DNA from: an uncultured Clostridia bacterium | Lineage (GTDB): Bacteria; Bacillota; Clostridia; Christensenellales; Borkfalkiaceae | Direction of reading: 5' to 3' | Assembly (NCBI GenBank): GCA_959605945.1 | Contig: CAUHGY010000027.1 | Coordinates: 1-21,410, forward strand | Length of the DNA: 21,410 bases | In this document: positions 1 to 8,425 of the stretch, piece after piece | How the letters are laid out: each line of letters begins with the position of its first letter | Numbering within the stretch: position 1 is the first letter of the stretch | The notes under the pieces: model-generated | Told to the model about the DNA's origin: nothing | The model's input: only the letters and a program-made list of their open reading frames with translations | The model's database searches: none | Position numbers and translations under genes: made by a program

Positions 1-1
1 T

Positions 2-457
2 GCCTGCGTGTGCCACGTGGACGCCGCAAAGGCCATGGTGGAGCGTGCCGGGGAGAACGTCAGGCTTTCACAGGTGGAGAATCCGCGCGTGCGCTATATT
101 GTGGACGATTGCAGAAAATTCGTTGAAAGAGAGATCCGCCGCGGCAGAAAGTATGATGCGGTAATCATGGATCCCCCGAGTTACGGGCGCGGTCCGAACG
201 GCGAAATGTGGAAACTCGAATCCGAACTTTTCGGACTGGTAGAGCTCTGTACGGGCGTTCTCAGCGAAAATCCGCTTTTCTTTCTGATCAACAGCTACAC
301 CACGGGATTACAGCCGCAGGTGCTGAAAAATATACTCAATATAACGCTGGCGTCTTCGCGCGGCGGCGTGACCGACGCTTATGAAGTGGGCCTTAAAACC
401 AAAGAAAAAGGCGTCATACTGCCCTGCGGAAACAGCGGGATTTGGATAAACGGTTAA
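2..457 (+). CDS. Class I SAM-dependent methyltransferase, 3' part (RlmI-like, RNA-type)
   Basis: The reading frame is open from the window edge, so the N-terminus, including the glycine-rich SAM-binding loop, lies outside. The visible part begins with a stretch resembling the acidic motif at the end of beta-2 (HVDAAKAMVERAGEN), followed by an adenine-side stretch (YIVDDCRKFVE). Next comes the catalytic-type DPPSYGRG motif, whose Asp codon is at 170, and a following GEMWKLE. A DPP-Tyr or DPP-Phe motif in this fold is typical of nucleic-acid methyltransferases, and the overall pattern matches the COG1092/PF10672 group that includes the 23S rRNA methyltransferases RlmI and RlmK. The specific substrate cannot be read from the fragment. 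The stop at 455-457 lies three bases before the next ATG, so it is very probably cotranscribed with the pseudouridine synthase that follows. The pair suggests an RNA-modification function. The family is fairly sure; the target is not. Confidence 0.8.
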   Translation, partial: ACVCHVDAAKAMVERAGENVRLSQVENPRVRYIVDDCRKFVEREIRRGRKYDAVIMDPPSYGRGPNGEMWKLESELFGLVELCTGVLSENPLFFLINSYTTGLQPQVLKNILNITLASSRGGVTDAYEVGLKTKEKGVILPCGNSGIWING

Positions 458-460
458 ATT

Positions 461-1177
461 ATGGAAGAACTTACTATTCTGCACGAGGACAATCACATAA
501 TCGTGGCGCTGAAGCCGCAGAACGTCCCTTCCTGCGAGGATTCGAGCGGGGACGCCGACATGCTTTCGATAATCAAGGATTATATTAAAGTGACATATCG
601 CAAGACGGGTAACGTATATCTCGGGCTTGTTCACCGATTGGACAGACCCACAGGCGGCGTAATGGTGTTTGCGAAGAGTTCCAAGGCTGCGGCGAGACTG
701 TCCGAACAGATGAGAAACGGAGATTTTGAAAAGAGATATTACGCCGTTCTTGTCGGCAGGCCCAAAGAAGAGAAGGCGACTCTTAAAAATTACATGAAGA
801 AAAACGCGGTCAATAACATGGTTTACGTGTGCACGCCCACCGAGACGGGCGCAAAATACGCAGAGCTTGAATATAAAGTTTTGGAGTATAATGAAGAAAA
901 AGATCTTTCTCTTGCCGAGGTCAGACTGCACACGGGCAGAAGTCACCAGATACGCGTACAGATGAATGCAAACGGCACTCCCGTTTACGGCGATATGCGT
1001 TACGGCGGCGATAAAGCCAAAAAAGGCTTTCTTGCGCTTTGGGCGTATTACCTGTCGTTTACGCATCCCGTCAGCAAAGAAAGAATGGTTTTCCGCATTG
1101 AGCCCCCGAAAGACGTTGTTCCGTGGACGCTGTTTGACACCGGGAAAGCCGTTACCGTCATAAAACCCGAATATTGA
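461..1177 (+). CDS. RluA-family RNA pseudouridine synthase
   Basis: This 238-residue protein isomerises uridine to pseudouridine in rRNA or tRNA. The family signature HRLDRPTGG is at residues 58-66, with the catalytic Asp at 61. Further family features are a K-R-Y-Y-A-V strand near residue 90 and the RLHTGRSHQIRVQ segment, with an Arg-His pair close to the active site, near residues 152-165. There is no N-terminal S4 domain, so this is the short form (about 220-240 residues) common in Firmicutes. The substrate position cannot be predicted from sequence. The ATG at 461 directly follows the stop of the methyltransferase gene. No clear Shine-Dalgarno sequence precedes it, which suggests translational coupling. 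A strong terminator follows at 1244. Confidence 0.92.
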   Translation: MEELTILHEDNHIIVALKPQNVPSCEDSSGDADMLSIIKDYIKVTYRKTGNVYLGLVHRLDRPTGGVMVFAKSSKAAARLSEQMRNGDFEKRYYAVLVGRPKEEKATLKNYMKKNAVNNMVYVCTPTETGAKYAELEYKVLEYNEEKDLSLAEVRLHTGRSHQIRVQMNANGTPVYGDMRYGGDKAKKGFLALWAYYLSFTHPVSKERMVFRIEPPKDVVPWTLFDTGKAVTVIKPEY

Positions 1178-1243
1178 GAACGTATTCGCCGTCGTCCGCT
1201 TGCGGTCTTTAAAATTATATAAATGTTATTAAGTATAAGCGCA

Positions 1244-1282
1244 GCGCACGCCGCGGTTTCAACGCGGCGTGCGCAGGTTTTT
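1244..1282 (+). terminator. Rho-independent terminator after the pseudouridine synthase gene
   Basis: A perfect 12-bp GC-rich stem pairs 1244-1255 (GCGCACGCCGCG) with 1263-1274 across a seven-base loop. It is followed within three bases by a run of five T at 1278-1282. The T-run is on the + strand side only, so this ends the methyltransferase and pseudouridine synthase transcript. It lies 66 bases downstream of the stop codon. Confidence 0.9.
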
Positions 1283-1402
1283 AAAATCCGGAGCAACGGC
1301 TGTTGTATGGGGGTAAGAATTTTTTACGGTCCGTTTTGCCGTAAAAATTGCCGAAATGTTCGGTTTTGAGCATTTTTGACAAAAATAATCTGCGGCAAAT
1401 TC

Positions 1403-1431
1403 TTGTAAAACAGAAGAAAAAATGCTATAAT
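1403..1431 (+). promoter_or_regulatory. Sigma-A promoter for the asnS operon
   Basis: TTGTAA at 1403-1408 and a perfect TATAAT at 1426-1431 are separated by 17 bp. A TG at 1423-1424 gives an extended -10 element (TGCTATAAT). The expected transcription start is near 1438, leaving a leader of about 220 nt before asnS. It is the only strong promoter I see ahead of asnS-plsX-rnc-smc-ftsY. Confidence 0.82.
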
Positions 1432-1657
1432 GCTATATGTGTTATTATATAAACGGTCCGAGTATGCGTGTATTAATAAATCGGGTTGCGGCAGACGTGC
1501 TTTTTTCTGACTTTTCGCTTTATTCAGTCGCTGTAAAAAACAGCGGTTGACGAACGGAGCGGAAAAGCGCGTAAGAATTTCGTTTGTCATTTGCGGTTTA
1601 GAGAGCAGCGTGTAAAGTACGTGCAAATAAATTATATTTTATCAGAAGGTGTGTCTT
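1432..1657 (+). other. Long 5' leader of asnS with a strand-specific hairpin; no gene seen
   Basis: This is the presumed untranslated leader. An 11-bp stem pairs 1524-1534 with 1540-1550 around a five-A loop. Two of the pairs are G-U, so it is stable as + strand RNA and weaker as the complement. A 28-codon frame (ATG 1464 to TGA 1548-1550) spans the hairpin but has no evident ribosome-binding site. There is no T-box antiterminator signature (the conserved GGTGGNACCGCG-type block is absent) and no T-run after the hairpin. The rest of the 1178-1657 gap, apart from the terminator and promoter, holds only a 9-bp inverted repeat (1321-1329 with 1339-1347) of unknown meaning. Confidence 0.4.
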
Positions 1658-3049
1658 ATGGAAAGAACTGAGCTAAAAAAGATATTCGGCGGTTATTCCG
1701 CACTCGGCGGACAGAACGTCACCGTATGCGGCTGGATAAAAACCGTCAGAGACTCCAAATCTTTCGGATTCATAGAACTTAACGACGGCTCTCATTTTAA
1801 GAACTGCCAGATAGTTTTTACCAGGGAAAAAGTAGCAAATTACGATGCGGTTGCAAAGCAGAACGTAGGTGCGTGCATTTCGGTGACGGGCACTGTTGTG
1901 CTCACGCCCGAAAACAAACAGCCGTTCGAAATAAATGCCGAAAAAATCGAGGTGCTCGGTACTTCCACTCCGGACTTTCCTTTGCAGAAAAAACGTCACT
2001 CAATGGAGTTCCTGCGCACTGTTCCGCATTTGCGGCCGCGCACGAACACATTTAAAGCGGTTTTTAAAATAAGAAGCGAAACGGCTTTTGCCATCCACAG
2101 TTTTTTTAACGAACGCGGATTTGTTTACGTGCATACGCCCATAATTACCGGAAGCGACTGCGAAGGGGCGGGGGCAATGTTCCAGGTTACCACGCTGGAT
2201 TTGAACAACGTGCCCAAAAGCGAAGGCGGCGTCGATTATAAACAGGACTTTTTCGGCAAAAAAGCCAGTCTCACCGTTTCCGGACAGCTTGACGTAGAAA
2301 ACTTTGCGATGGCTTATTCCAACGTTTACACTTTCGGTCCGACTTTCCGCGCCGAGCGTTCCAACACCGTGCGCCATGCGGCGGAATTCTGGATGATAGA
2401 ACCCGAAATGGCTTTTGCCGACCTTACCGACGATATGGACTGCGCCGAAGCCATGGTAAAATACGTTATAGAACGCGTTATGCGTACATGTCCCGATGAA
2501 ATAGAGTTTTTAAATAAATTTGTGGATACCGGCCTTATAGACAGGCTAAACAACGTTAAAAACAGCGAGTTCAAGCGCCTTACCTATACCGAAGCCATAA
2601 CTATTCTTGAAAAGGTAAAGGATAAATTTGAATTTCCGGTATATTGGGGCGTAGATTTGCAGAGCGAACATGAGCGGTATCTGACCGAACAGGTCTTTAA
2701 AAAACCCGTGTTTCTGATCGACTATCCTAAGGAAATAAAGGCTTTTTACATGCGTTTGAACGACGACGGAAAGACGGTCGCCGCATGCGACATGCTTGTT
2801 CCCGAAATAGGAGAACTCATCGGGGGCAGTCAGCGCGAGGAGAGGCCCGAATATCTTGAAAAACGCATGGAAGAGTGCGGGCTGAATAAAGAGGAATACA
2901 AATCGTATCTCGATTTGAGAAAATACGGCGGCGTGATACATTCCGGATTCGGCCTCGGTTTCGAACGCATGGTCATGTATCTTACCGGCATATCCAACAT
3001 CAGAGACGTTCTGCCTTTCCCGAGAACGGTAGGCAACCTTGAGAACTGA
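1658..3049 (+). CDS. asnS: Asparaginyl-tRNA synthetase
   Basis: AsnRS charges tRNA-Asn with asparagine in the cytosol. The 463 residues match the usual bacterial length (E. coli 466). An N-terminal OB-fold anticodon-binding domain (VTVCGWIKTVRDSKSFGFIE, about residues 20-45) is followed by a class II catalytic core. Motif 2 is PTFRAERSNTVRHAAEFW, with its Arg at residue 231, and motif 3 is GFGLGFERMVMY at 430-441. The SGQLDVENFA block ahead of motif 2 is the AsnRS form rather than the AspRS form. The ATG at 1658 is chosen because AGAAGG at 1644-1649 lies 8 bases upstream; the in-frame GTG at 1649 overlaps that site. It heads the plsX-rnc-smc-ftsY run, and the gap to plsX is only 21 bases. No T-box was seen. 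A dedicated AsnRS means Asn-tRNA can be made without the GatCAB route. Confidence 0.96.
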   Translation: MERTELKKIFGGYSALGGQNVTVCGWIKTVRDSKSFGFIELNDGSHFKNCQIVFTREKVANYDAVAKQNVGACISVTGTVVLTPENKQPFEINAEKIEVLGTSTPDFPLQKKRHSMEFLRTVPHLRPRTNTFKAVFKIRSETAFAIHSFFNERGFVYVHTPIITGSDCEGAGAMFQVTTLDLNNVPKSEGGVDYKQDFFGKKASLTVSGQLDVENFAMAYSNVYTFGPTFRAERSNTVRHAAEFWMIEPEMAFADLTDDMDCAEAMVKYVIERVMRTCPDEIEFLNKFVDTGLIDRLNNVKNSEFKRLTYTEAITILEKVKDKFEFPVYWGVDLQSEHERYLTEQVFKKPVFLIDYPKEIKAFYMRLNDDGKTVAACDMLVPEIGELIGGSQREERPEYLEKRMEECGLNKEEYKSYLDLRKYGGVIHSGFGLGFERMVMYLTGISNIRDVLPFPRTVGNLEN

Positions 3050-3070
3050 AACAAAAGAGGTTTATTGATT

Positions 3071-4096
3071 ATGAAAATTCTTATAGACGCTTTCGGCGGC
3101 GACAATTCGCCGGGAGAGATCATTGCGGGCACCGTCGAAGCTCTGAACGAAAAAAAAGATTTCACGGCGGTGCTTGTCGGCAAAGCAAATGTGATCGAAG
3201 AAAAACTGAAAGAGTATAAATACGACAGATCGCGGGTGGAAATTCTCGGCGCCGACGACGTTATTACCTGTGAAGAGGAGCCGACTGCCGCAATAAGAAA
3301 AAAACCCGACAGTTCGATATGCGTGGCGTTTAAAGAACTTAAAGAAAATCCGGAAGCCGGGGCGTTTGTTTCCGCAGGATCCACGGGCGCGGTGCTTGTC
3401 GGCGCAACGCTGAAACTCGGGAGAATAAAAGGAGTGAACCGCCCGGCGCTTTGCCCGGTGCTGCCGACGGTCGAGGGGGACAAAAAAGTGCTGCTTGTCG
3501 ACTGCGGCGCAAATGCCGACTGCAAACCCGTAAATCTTTGTCAGTTTGCGCTTATGGGCAGCGTTTACGCAAACGTACTCGGCGTAGCGCACCCCAAAGT
3601 GGCGCTGCTTTCAAACGGCACGGAAGACGAGAAAGGCAACGCGCTGAATCACGAAGTTTTCCCCATGCTTAAAGAAATGAAAGGCATAAATTTTATCGGC
3701 AATATTGAGGCGCGCGATATTCTCACGGGCGTTGCCGACGTTATAGTGACCGACGGTTTCAGCGGCAATATCGCGCTGAAATCGCTCGAAGGAGCCATTG
3801 TTTCGCTTCTTAAACTGATCAAGGGAAGCATATTCGGTTCTTTCTCGGGCAAGCTCGGAGGGCTGTTTCTTAGAAAATCGTTCAATGAAATAAGAAACAA
3901 AATGGATTACAATAAAAACGGCGGAGCGCTGTTTCTGGGCGTGGAGAAACCCGTTATAAAAGCGCACGGTTCTTCGGAGAGGGATGCATTTAAAAACGCC
4001 GTTCTTCAGGCCGCGGATTATGTCGAAAAGGGCCTTTCGGAAAATCTTAAAGAAAAGTTTGCCGCGATTGAAGTCGATGGCGGGGGAGATATATGA
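3071..4096 (+). CDS. plsX: Phosphate acyltransferase PlsX
   Basis: PlsX converts acyl-ACP plus phosphate to acyl-phosphate, the acyl donor PlsY uses to start phosphatidic acid synthesis at the membrane. The 341-residue protein begins with the family N-terminus MKILIDAFGGDNSPGEI. It also carries the SAGSTGAVLVGA segment (about residues 100-111), the VDCGANADCKP segment, the LLSNGTEDEKGN loop and VTDGFSGNIALKS, all recognisable PlsX elements. The ATG at 3071 is preferred over an in-frame TTG at 3065 because AGAGG at 3056-3060 sits 10 bases from the ATG and only 4 from the TTG. Its stop overlaps the start of rnc (ATGA, 4093-4096). In Bacillus fabD, fabG and acpP lie between plsX and rnc; here they are absent. 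Confidence 0.95.
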   Translation: MKILIDAFGGDNSPGEIIAGTVEALNEKKDFTAVLVGKANVIEEKLKEYKYDRSRVEILGADDVITCEEEPTAAIRKKPDSSICVAFKELKENPEAGAFVSAGSTGAVLVGATLKLGRIKGVNRPALCPVLPTVEGDKKVLLVDCGANADCKPVNLCQFALMGSVYANVLGVAHPKVALLSNGTEDEKGNALNHEVFPMLKEMKGINFIGNIEARDILTGVADVIVTDGFSGNIALKSLEGAIVSLLKLIKGSIFGSFSGKLGGLFLRKSFNEIRNKMDYNKNGGALFLGVEKPVIKAHGSSERDAFKNAVLQAADYVEKGLSENLKEKFAAIEVDGGGDI

Positions 4097-4800
4097 TTTT
4101 TGATATAGCCGAATGCGAAAAAATCATAGGCTATACCTTTAAAGATAAGATGCTTTTGCGCAAATGTTTCACTCATTCGTCTTACTCGCACGAGCATGGC
4201 GGGGAAAACAATGAGCTTTTGGAATTTTTCGGCGACGCCGTAATAGAGTTCATTGTCACCGAATATCTTTATACCTGTGCTTACGGCGACGAGGGGAAAC
4301 TGACCGCCGAGCGAGCGCAAATGGTAGCGAAAGCTCCTTTGCTTGAAGCGGTAGGTAAACTTAAACTCGATGAATATATGCTGCTCGGCAACGGGCTTGC
4401 CGGGGACGGAAGCAAGGAAGAAAAGCTGTATTCCAGCCTTTACGAGGCGCTTGCCGCCGGTATATATCTGGACGGCGGAATGACTGCCGTAAAAAAATTC
4501 GTAAAAAATACCATAATCAAAAACTATGAAGAAAAGCGCTCGGCGGCAGAGATTAAAAAACGCAAGGAAAAAGGTGCCAAAACGCTTTTGCAGGAATATG
4601 TTCAGGGGGTTAAACTGGGCAGCATTGCATATGAACTGCTCGGAAGAACGGGGCCGGATCACAAGCCGGAATTCCGTTCCGCCGTTCTTTTGAACGGCGA
4701 AAGGCTGGCGGAAGGCAAGGGAAAAAGCAAAAAGGCGGCAGAAACCGCTGCGGCGGAAAGCGCGCTTAAAAAACTTAAAAGACAGGGCGGTAAAAAATGA
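4093..4800 (+). CDS. rnc: Ribonuclease III
   Basis: RNase III cuts double-stranded RNA in rRNA precursors and structured mRNAs. The 235 residues are standard length: a catalytic domain (about 1-150) and a C-terminal dsRNA-binding domain (about 163-232, with GPDHKPEF and the closing GKGKSKKAAETAAAESAL). The signature reads NELLEFFGDAV at residues 40-50, giving the acidic residues E41, E44 and D48; E67 (DEGKL) and E118 (YEAL) are also present. One position is odd. The conserved Asp three residues before the second catalytic Glu (AD..EA in E. coli and Bacillus) is Ser115 here (YSSLYEAL; AGC codon 4435-4437). It overlaps plsX by four bases at its start and smc by four at its end, which implies translational coupling. 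The family call is secure; normal catalytic activity is not. Confidence 0.94.
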   Translation: MIFDIAECEKIIGYTFKDKMLLRKCFTHSSYSHEHGGENNELLEFFGDAVIEFIVTEYLYTCAYGDEGKLTAERAQMVAKAPLLEAVGKLKLDEYMLLGNGLAGDGSKEEKLYSSLYEALAAGIYLDGGMTAVKKFVKNTIIKNYEEKRSAAEIKKRKEKGAKTLLQEYVQGVKLGSIAYELLGRTGPDHKPEFRSAVLLNGERLAEGKGKSKKAAETAAAESALKKLKRQGGKK

Positions 4801-7800
4801 ATTTCGAGAAGGTCGAAATATACGGATTTAAATCTTTTGCGGATAAAGCTGAGATTAAATTCGGCAACGGTATAACGGGGATCGTCGGACCCAACGGTTG
4901 CGGGAAAAGCAACGTTGCCGACGCCATACGCTGGGTGCTCGGCGAGCAGTCCGCGAAAAGTCTGCGCGGGTCGAGCATGCAGGACGTTATTTTCAGCGGT
5001 ACGCAGAACAGAAAGTCTCTTTCTTACTGCGAAGTGTCGCTTTATTTCGACAACTCGACGAAGATGTTCAGCATCGATTACAATGAAGTTATAATCACGC
5101 GTAAACTTTTCAGAAGCGGGGAAAGCGAGTATTACATAAATAAACAGCCCGCGAGACTTAAAGACATAGTCGATTTATTGCACGAATGCGGCATCGGCAA
5201 GGAAGGTTATACCATAATCGGACAGGGCAAAGTCGAAGAGATCATGTCCGCAAAGCCCGAAGACCGCCGTGCCATTTTTGAAGAAGCGACGGGAATTTCC
5301 AAATTCAAAACCAGAAAAAACGAGTCGGAAAGAAAACTCGAACGTACGCACGAAAACGTCGTGCGTTACGCCGATATCATTTCGGAAATAGAAAATCAGC
5401 TTGCGCCGCTTGAACGGCAGGCTGAAAAGGCAAGGGAATTCAACGCTCTTTCCGAACAGCTTAAATTTCACGAGCTCAACACTTATATCGCCAAGGTTGA
5501 CGGCGTTGAAAGCGCCAAAAATAAAATTTACACGCGTATAAAAGGCATCGATGAGCAGTCCGCGCTCCGCCAGAGCGACGCCGAACGGGCACAGGAAGAA
5601 TATGATAAAATTTTCAAAGACATAAGCGATGCCGACGCGCGCCTTAAAAAACTTAACGAAGAGCTTTTGGAAAAACGCCTGAAAATGGAAAAATCTTCAG
5701 GTGCAAAGCAGCTTTTTGAACAGCGGATCTCTTTTATAAACAATCAGGTCGAACGCGCGGAAGCCGAAATTAAAGAAAACCGCGAACTGATAAAAGAGTG
5801 TCGGAACAGCTTTTCTCTCAACGAAAAAGAGCGCGCGGAAACCGAAAAAACTCTTGCGGAAGTTTACGGTAAAGCCGAAAAAACAAGTAAAAAACTGCTT
5901 GCCGTTTCCGAAAAAATAGCACTCGGCGAAGAATTGGCGGATAAAAACCGCAGAAAGGTCATAGAGTCGTTGGAATCTCTGACGGATATTAAAGTCAATA
6001 AAGGCACCATGTCCATCGAAAGAAGCAATCTTTCGGAAAAACTCAGAGAGCTTACGGAAAAACTGGACGAGCTTTCCGTCAGACGCGAAAAACAGTTCAA
6101 CGATAAGGAAAAATGCGATAAGGAAATAAACGATCTTGACAGAGCGGTTTACGAGCTTAAAAATTCAATAACCGACAAGGAAAATCAGGTGCGTGAATGC
6201 AACGAGAGCGTTGCCGGCGTCGAAAACGACATTTATCACCTTAATTCCGTCATAACGTCTCTGGTTACAAAAGATAATTTTTATAAAGGACTTAAAGACA
6301 GTTACGAAGGCTATATGCCGTCTGTCAAGAACCTTTTAGGCAGGGCCAAGAGCGTTCCGGAATTGCAGAAGCGTATAAAAGGCGTGGTTGCTGAATTGAT
6401 AAAAAGCGATAAGAAATTCGATATCGCTCTGGAAACGGCGCTTGCCGCCGCCGCTCAGAACGTTGTTACCGCTACGCCTGACGACGCCAAATATCTTATC
6501 GAATATCTAAAAGCCAATAAATTCGGCAGAATTACGTTTCTGCCCGTATCTTCGGTCAAACCGCGCGAGCAAAATTCGTCCGTTACGGCAGCTCTCGGAG
6601 AAAGGGGAGCGCTCGGCGTTGCGGATAAACTTGTTGAATATGATCCGCAATTTAAAAATATCATTTCCAATCTGCTCGGCAATACGCTTATAGTGGATAC
6701 TCTCGAAAACGCAACGAGAATTGCCGCAAAATACCGTTTTGCATTTAAAATGGTCACGCTGGACGGCGACGTGTTCTCTACGCAGGGTGCCATGACGGGC
6801 GGCTCGAGGAGACAGGATACCGTCGGACTGCTGTCGGGAGACAGAAAAATAGAAGAAAATGCCGAACAGCTTAAAATCAAGCGCGGCGAAATGGAAACGC
6901 TGAAAGCCGAAAAAGCCGTTCTTGAAAGCAGGCGCGATAAGGCGCTTGACGAACTTTCCGTACTCAACGAAATGTATAACGGAAAACGTCAGCAGATACT
7001 TTTGGAACGCGAAAAACAGGCGGTCGCCGAAAGCGGACTTATCGAACTCGGAAAAGAGATAGAAGCCGCGGGAGAGGCCATTGAGACGGTGAATGCAAGG
7101 ATCGCAAAAATCGACAGAGATTTCGAAGCCGTGCAGAGCGGCGGCAAAAAGCTTGAAGCCGACAGGGAAAGCGCCGAAAGCATTGCCGGAAAACAGCAGG
7201 AAGAATTCGAGGCGCTTAAAAAGGAACGGGAAATTCTGAGCGCCGAAAGCACTGAACTGCAAATAAAGTGCACCGAGCTGAAAGCGAAGATTTCCGCGCT
7301 CAAAGATGAGAACGCAAGACTTTCCGCCGCCACGGAAGAGGCGGAAAATACCGTGCAAAGGCTTGTCAAAAGCAATGAAGGCGCCGCTGAAATCATAGAG
7401 AGTTTGAAACGCGATCAGGAAAAGGTGGCTCTTACCAAAGCCGAGCAGGACGAGATCAACGGCATCCGCGAAGAAATAGAAGGAATAGAGGACTATAAAC
7501 TGAAACTCAAAGAGCGGCTGAACGCCAACGATGCGTTAAAACAGAAGCTGAGTTCGGAAATCGCCGATCTTTCGGAAAGAAAACATTCGGAAGAGATCGC
7601 TCTCGCGAAGATAGATTCCGATCTCGAATATTTGCAGCAGAGCATTTGGGAAGATTATCAGGAGACTTACGAGACCGCGGTCAAAGTAAAGCAGGAAAAT
7701 TATGACGCCGCAGCCGGAGAGACGGAAATCAACCGTCTGCGCAGAAAACGCAGCGCACTTGGTTCTATCAACGCCCAGGCTATAGAGGACAGCAAAGCGC

Positions 7801-8387
7801 TCAGAGAGCGCTATGACGAAATGGTCACTCAGAAAGAGGATCTTGAAAAAGCGGAGTCCGATCTTAAAGAGGCCATCGAAAAGATTAAGAGCGAAATGCT
7901 TTCTCAGTTTGACGACGGATTCAATAAGATAAACGAAAATTTCAAAAGAATATTCAAAGAGTTGTTCGGCGGCGGCCGCGCTATGCTGGAACTCGATTAT
8001 ACAGACGTCGAAGACAAACTGGAGGCAGGCATAGAGATAATTGCCGAGCCGCCCGGAAAAAAACTTCAGAAACTGTCGCTCCTGTCGGGCGGAGAAAAGG
8101 CACTGACGGCTATTGCGATACTTTTCTCTATTCTCAGACTGCGTCCCATGCCGTTCTGCGTGCTTGACGAAATAGAGGCGGCGCTTGACGAAGCCAACGT
8201 CGACAGGTTTGCAAGATATCTGAAAAAATTCAGTCAGGAAACGCAGTTTATAGTCATCACGCACAGAAAACCCACTATGGAACTTGCCGATGCGCTTTTC
8301 GGCGTTACGATGCAGGAGAAAGGGGTATCCAAGACCGTTTCGGTAAAACTTTCCGATGTGGCTGCGTTTGACGAGACCGCGGTATAG
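4797..8387 (+). CDS. smc: Chromosome segregation protein SMC
   Basis: SMC is the ATPase arm of the bacterial condensin (with ScpA and ScpB) that compacts and separates chromosomes. Its 1196 residues match the Bacillus length. The Walker A motif GPNGCGKSN is at residues 31-39. A coiled-coil arm rich in Lys and Glu follows, then a hinge at about 497-670 ending in the TLDGDVFSTQGAMTGG block, then the returning coiled coil. The C-terminal head has the ABC signature LSGGEK at 1096-1101 and Walker B with D1124-E1125 (CVLDEIEAALDEANVD). The ATG overlaps the rnc stop, and the rnc-smc-ftsY order is classical for Firmicutes. No frameshift is visible along the gene. Confidence 0.97.
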   Translation: MNFEKVEIYGFKSFADKAEIKFGNGITGIVGPNGCGKSNVADAIRWVLGEQSAKSLRGSSMQDVIFSGTQNRKSLSYCEVSLYFDNSTKMFSIDYNEVIITRKLFRSGESEYYINKQPARLKDIVDLLHECGIGKEGYTIIGQGKVEEIMSAKPEDRRAIFEEATGISKFKTRKNESERKLERTHENVVRYADIISEIENQLAPLERQAEKAREFNALSEQLKFHELNTYIAKVDGVESAKNKIYTRIKGIDEQSALRQSDAERAQEEYDKIFKDISDADARLKKLNEELLEKRLKMEKSSGAKQLFEQRISFINNQVERAEAEIKENRELIKECRNSFSLNEKERAETEKTLAEVYGKAEKTSKKLLAVSEKIALGEELADKNRRKVIESLESLTDIKVNKGTMSIERSNLSEKLRELTEKLDELSVRREKQFNDKEKCDKEINDLDRAVYELKNSITDKENQVRECNESVAGVENDIYHLNSVITSLVTKDNFYKGLKDSYEGYMPSVKNLLGRAKSVPELQKRIKGVVAELIKSDKKFDIALETALAAAAQNVVTATPDDAKYLIEYLKANKFGRITFLPVSSVKPREQNSSVTAALGERGALGVADKLVEYDPQFKNIISNLLGNTLIVDTLENATRIAAKYRFAFKMVTLDGDVFSTQGAMTGGSRRQDTVGLLSGDRKIEENAEQLKIKRGEMETLKAEKAVLESRRDKALDELSVLNEMYNGKRQQILLEREKQAVAESGLIELGKEIEAAGEAIETVNARIAKIDRDFEAVQSGGKKLEADRESAESIAGKQQEEFEALKKEREILSAESTELQIKCTELKAKISALKDENARLSAATEEAENTVQRLVKSNEGAAEIIESLKRDQEKVALTKAEQDEINGIREEIEGIEDYKLKLKERLNANDALKQKLSSEIADLSERKHSEEIALAKIDSDLEYLQQSIWEDYQETYETAVKVKQENYDAAAGETEINRLRRKRSALGSINAQAIEDSKALRERYDEMVTQKEDLEKAESDLKEAIEKIKSEMLSQFDDGFNKINENFKRIFKELFGGGRAMLELDYTDVEDKLEAGIEIIAEPPGKKLQKLSLLSGGEKALTAIAILFSILRLRPMPFCVLDEIEAALDEANVDRFARYLKKFSQETQFIVITHRKPTMELADALFGVTMQEKGVSKTVSVKLSDVAAFDETAV

Positions 8388-8425
8388 TCACGCGGAAGAG
8401 AGCAACATGTAAAAGGATTTTAAAT

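Noticed and set aside
308..1066. 252-codon open frame on the minus strand across the methyltransferase/RluA region
   Set aside because: It lies opposite two clearly recognisable + strand genes and its translation matches no family. Long antisense frames are expected with this codon usage (similar cases at 6507-7358, 7536-8264 and 20109-20750).
1324..1626. Minus-strand frame of 100 codons in the asnS upstream gap
   Set aside because: No ribosome-binding site or minus-strand promoter was seen, the composition is low-information, and the + strand promoter and leader explain the interval better.
1432..1657. T-box riboswitch ahead of asnS
   Set aside because: The highly conserved antiterminator block is absent, and no terminator hairpin with a T-run precedes asnS.
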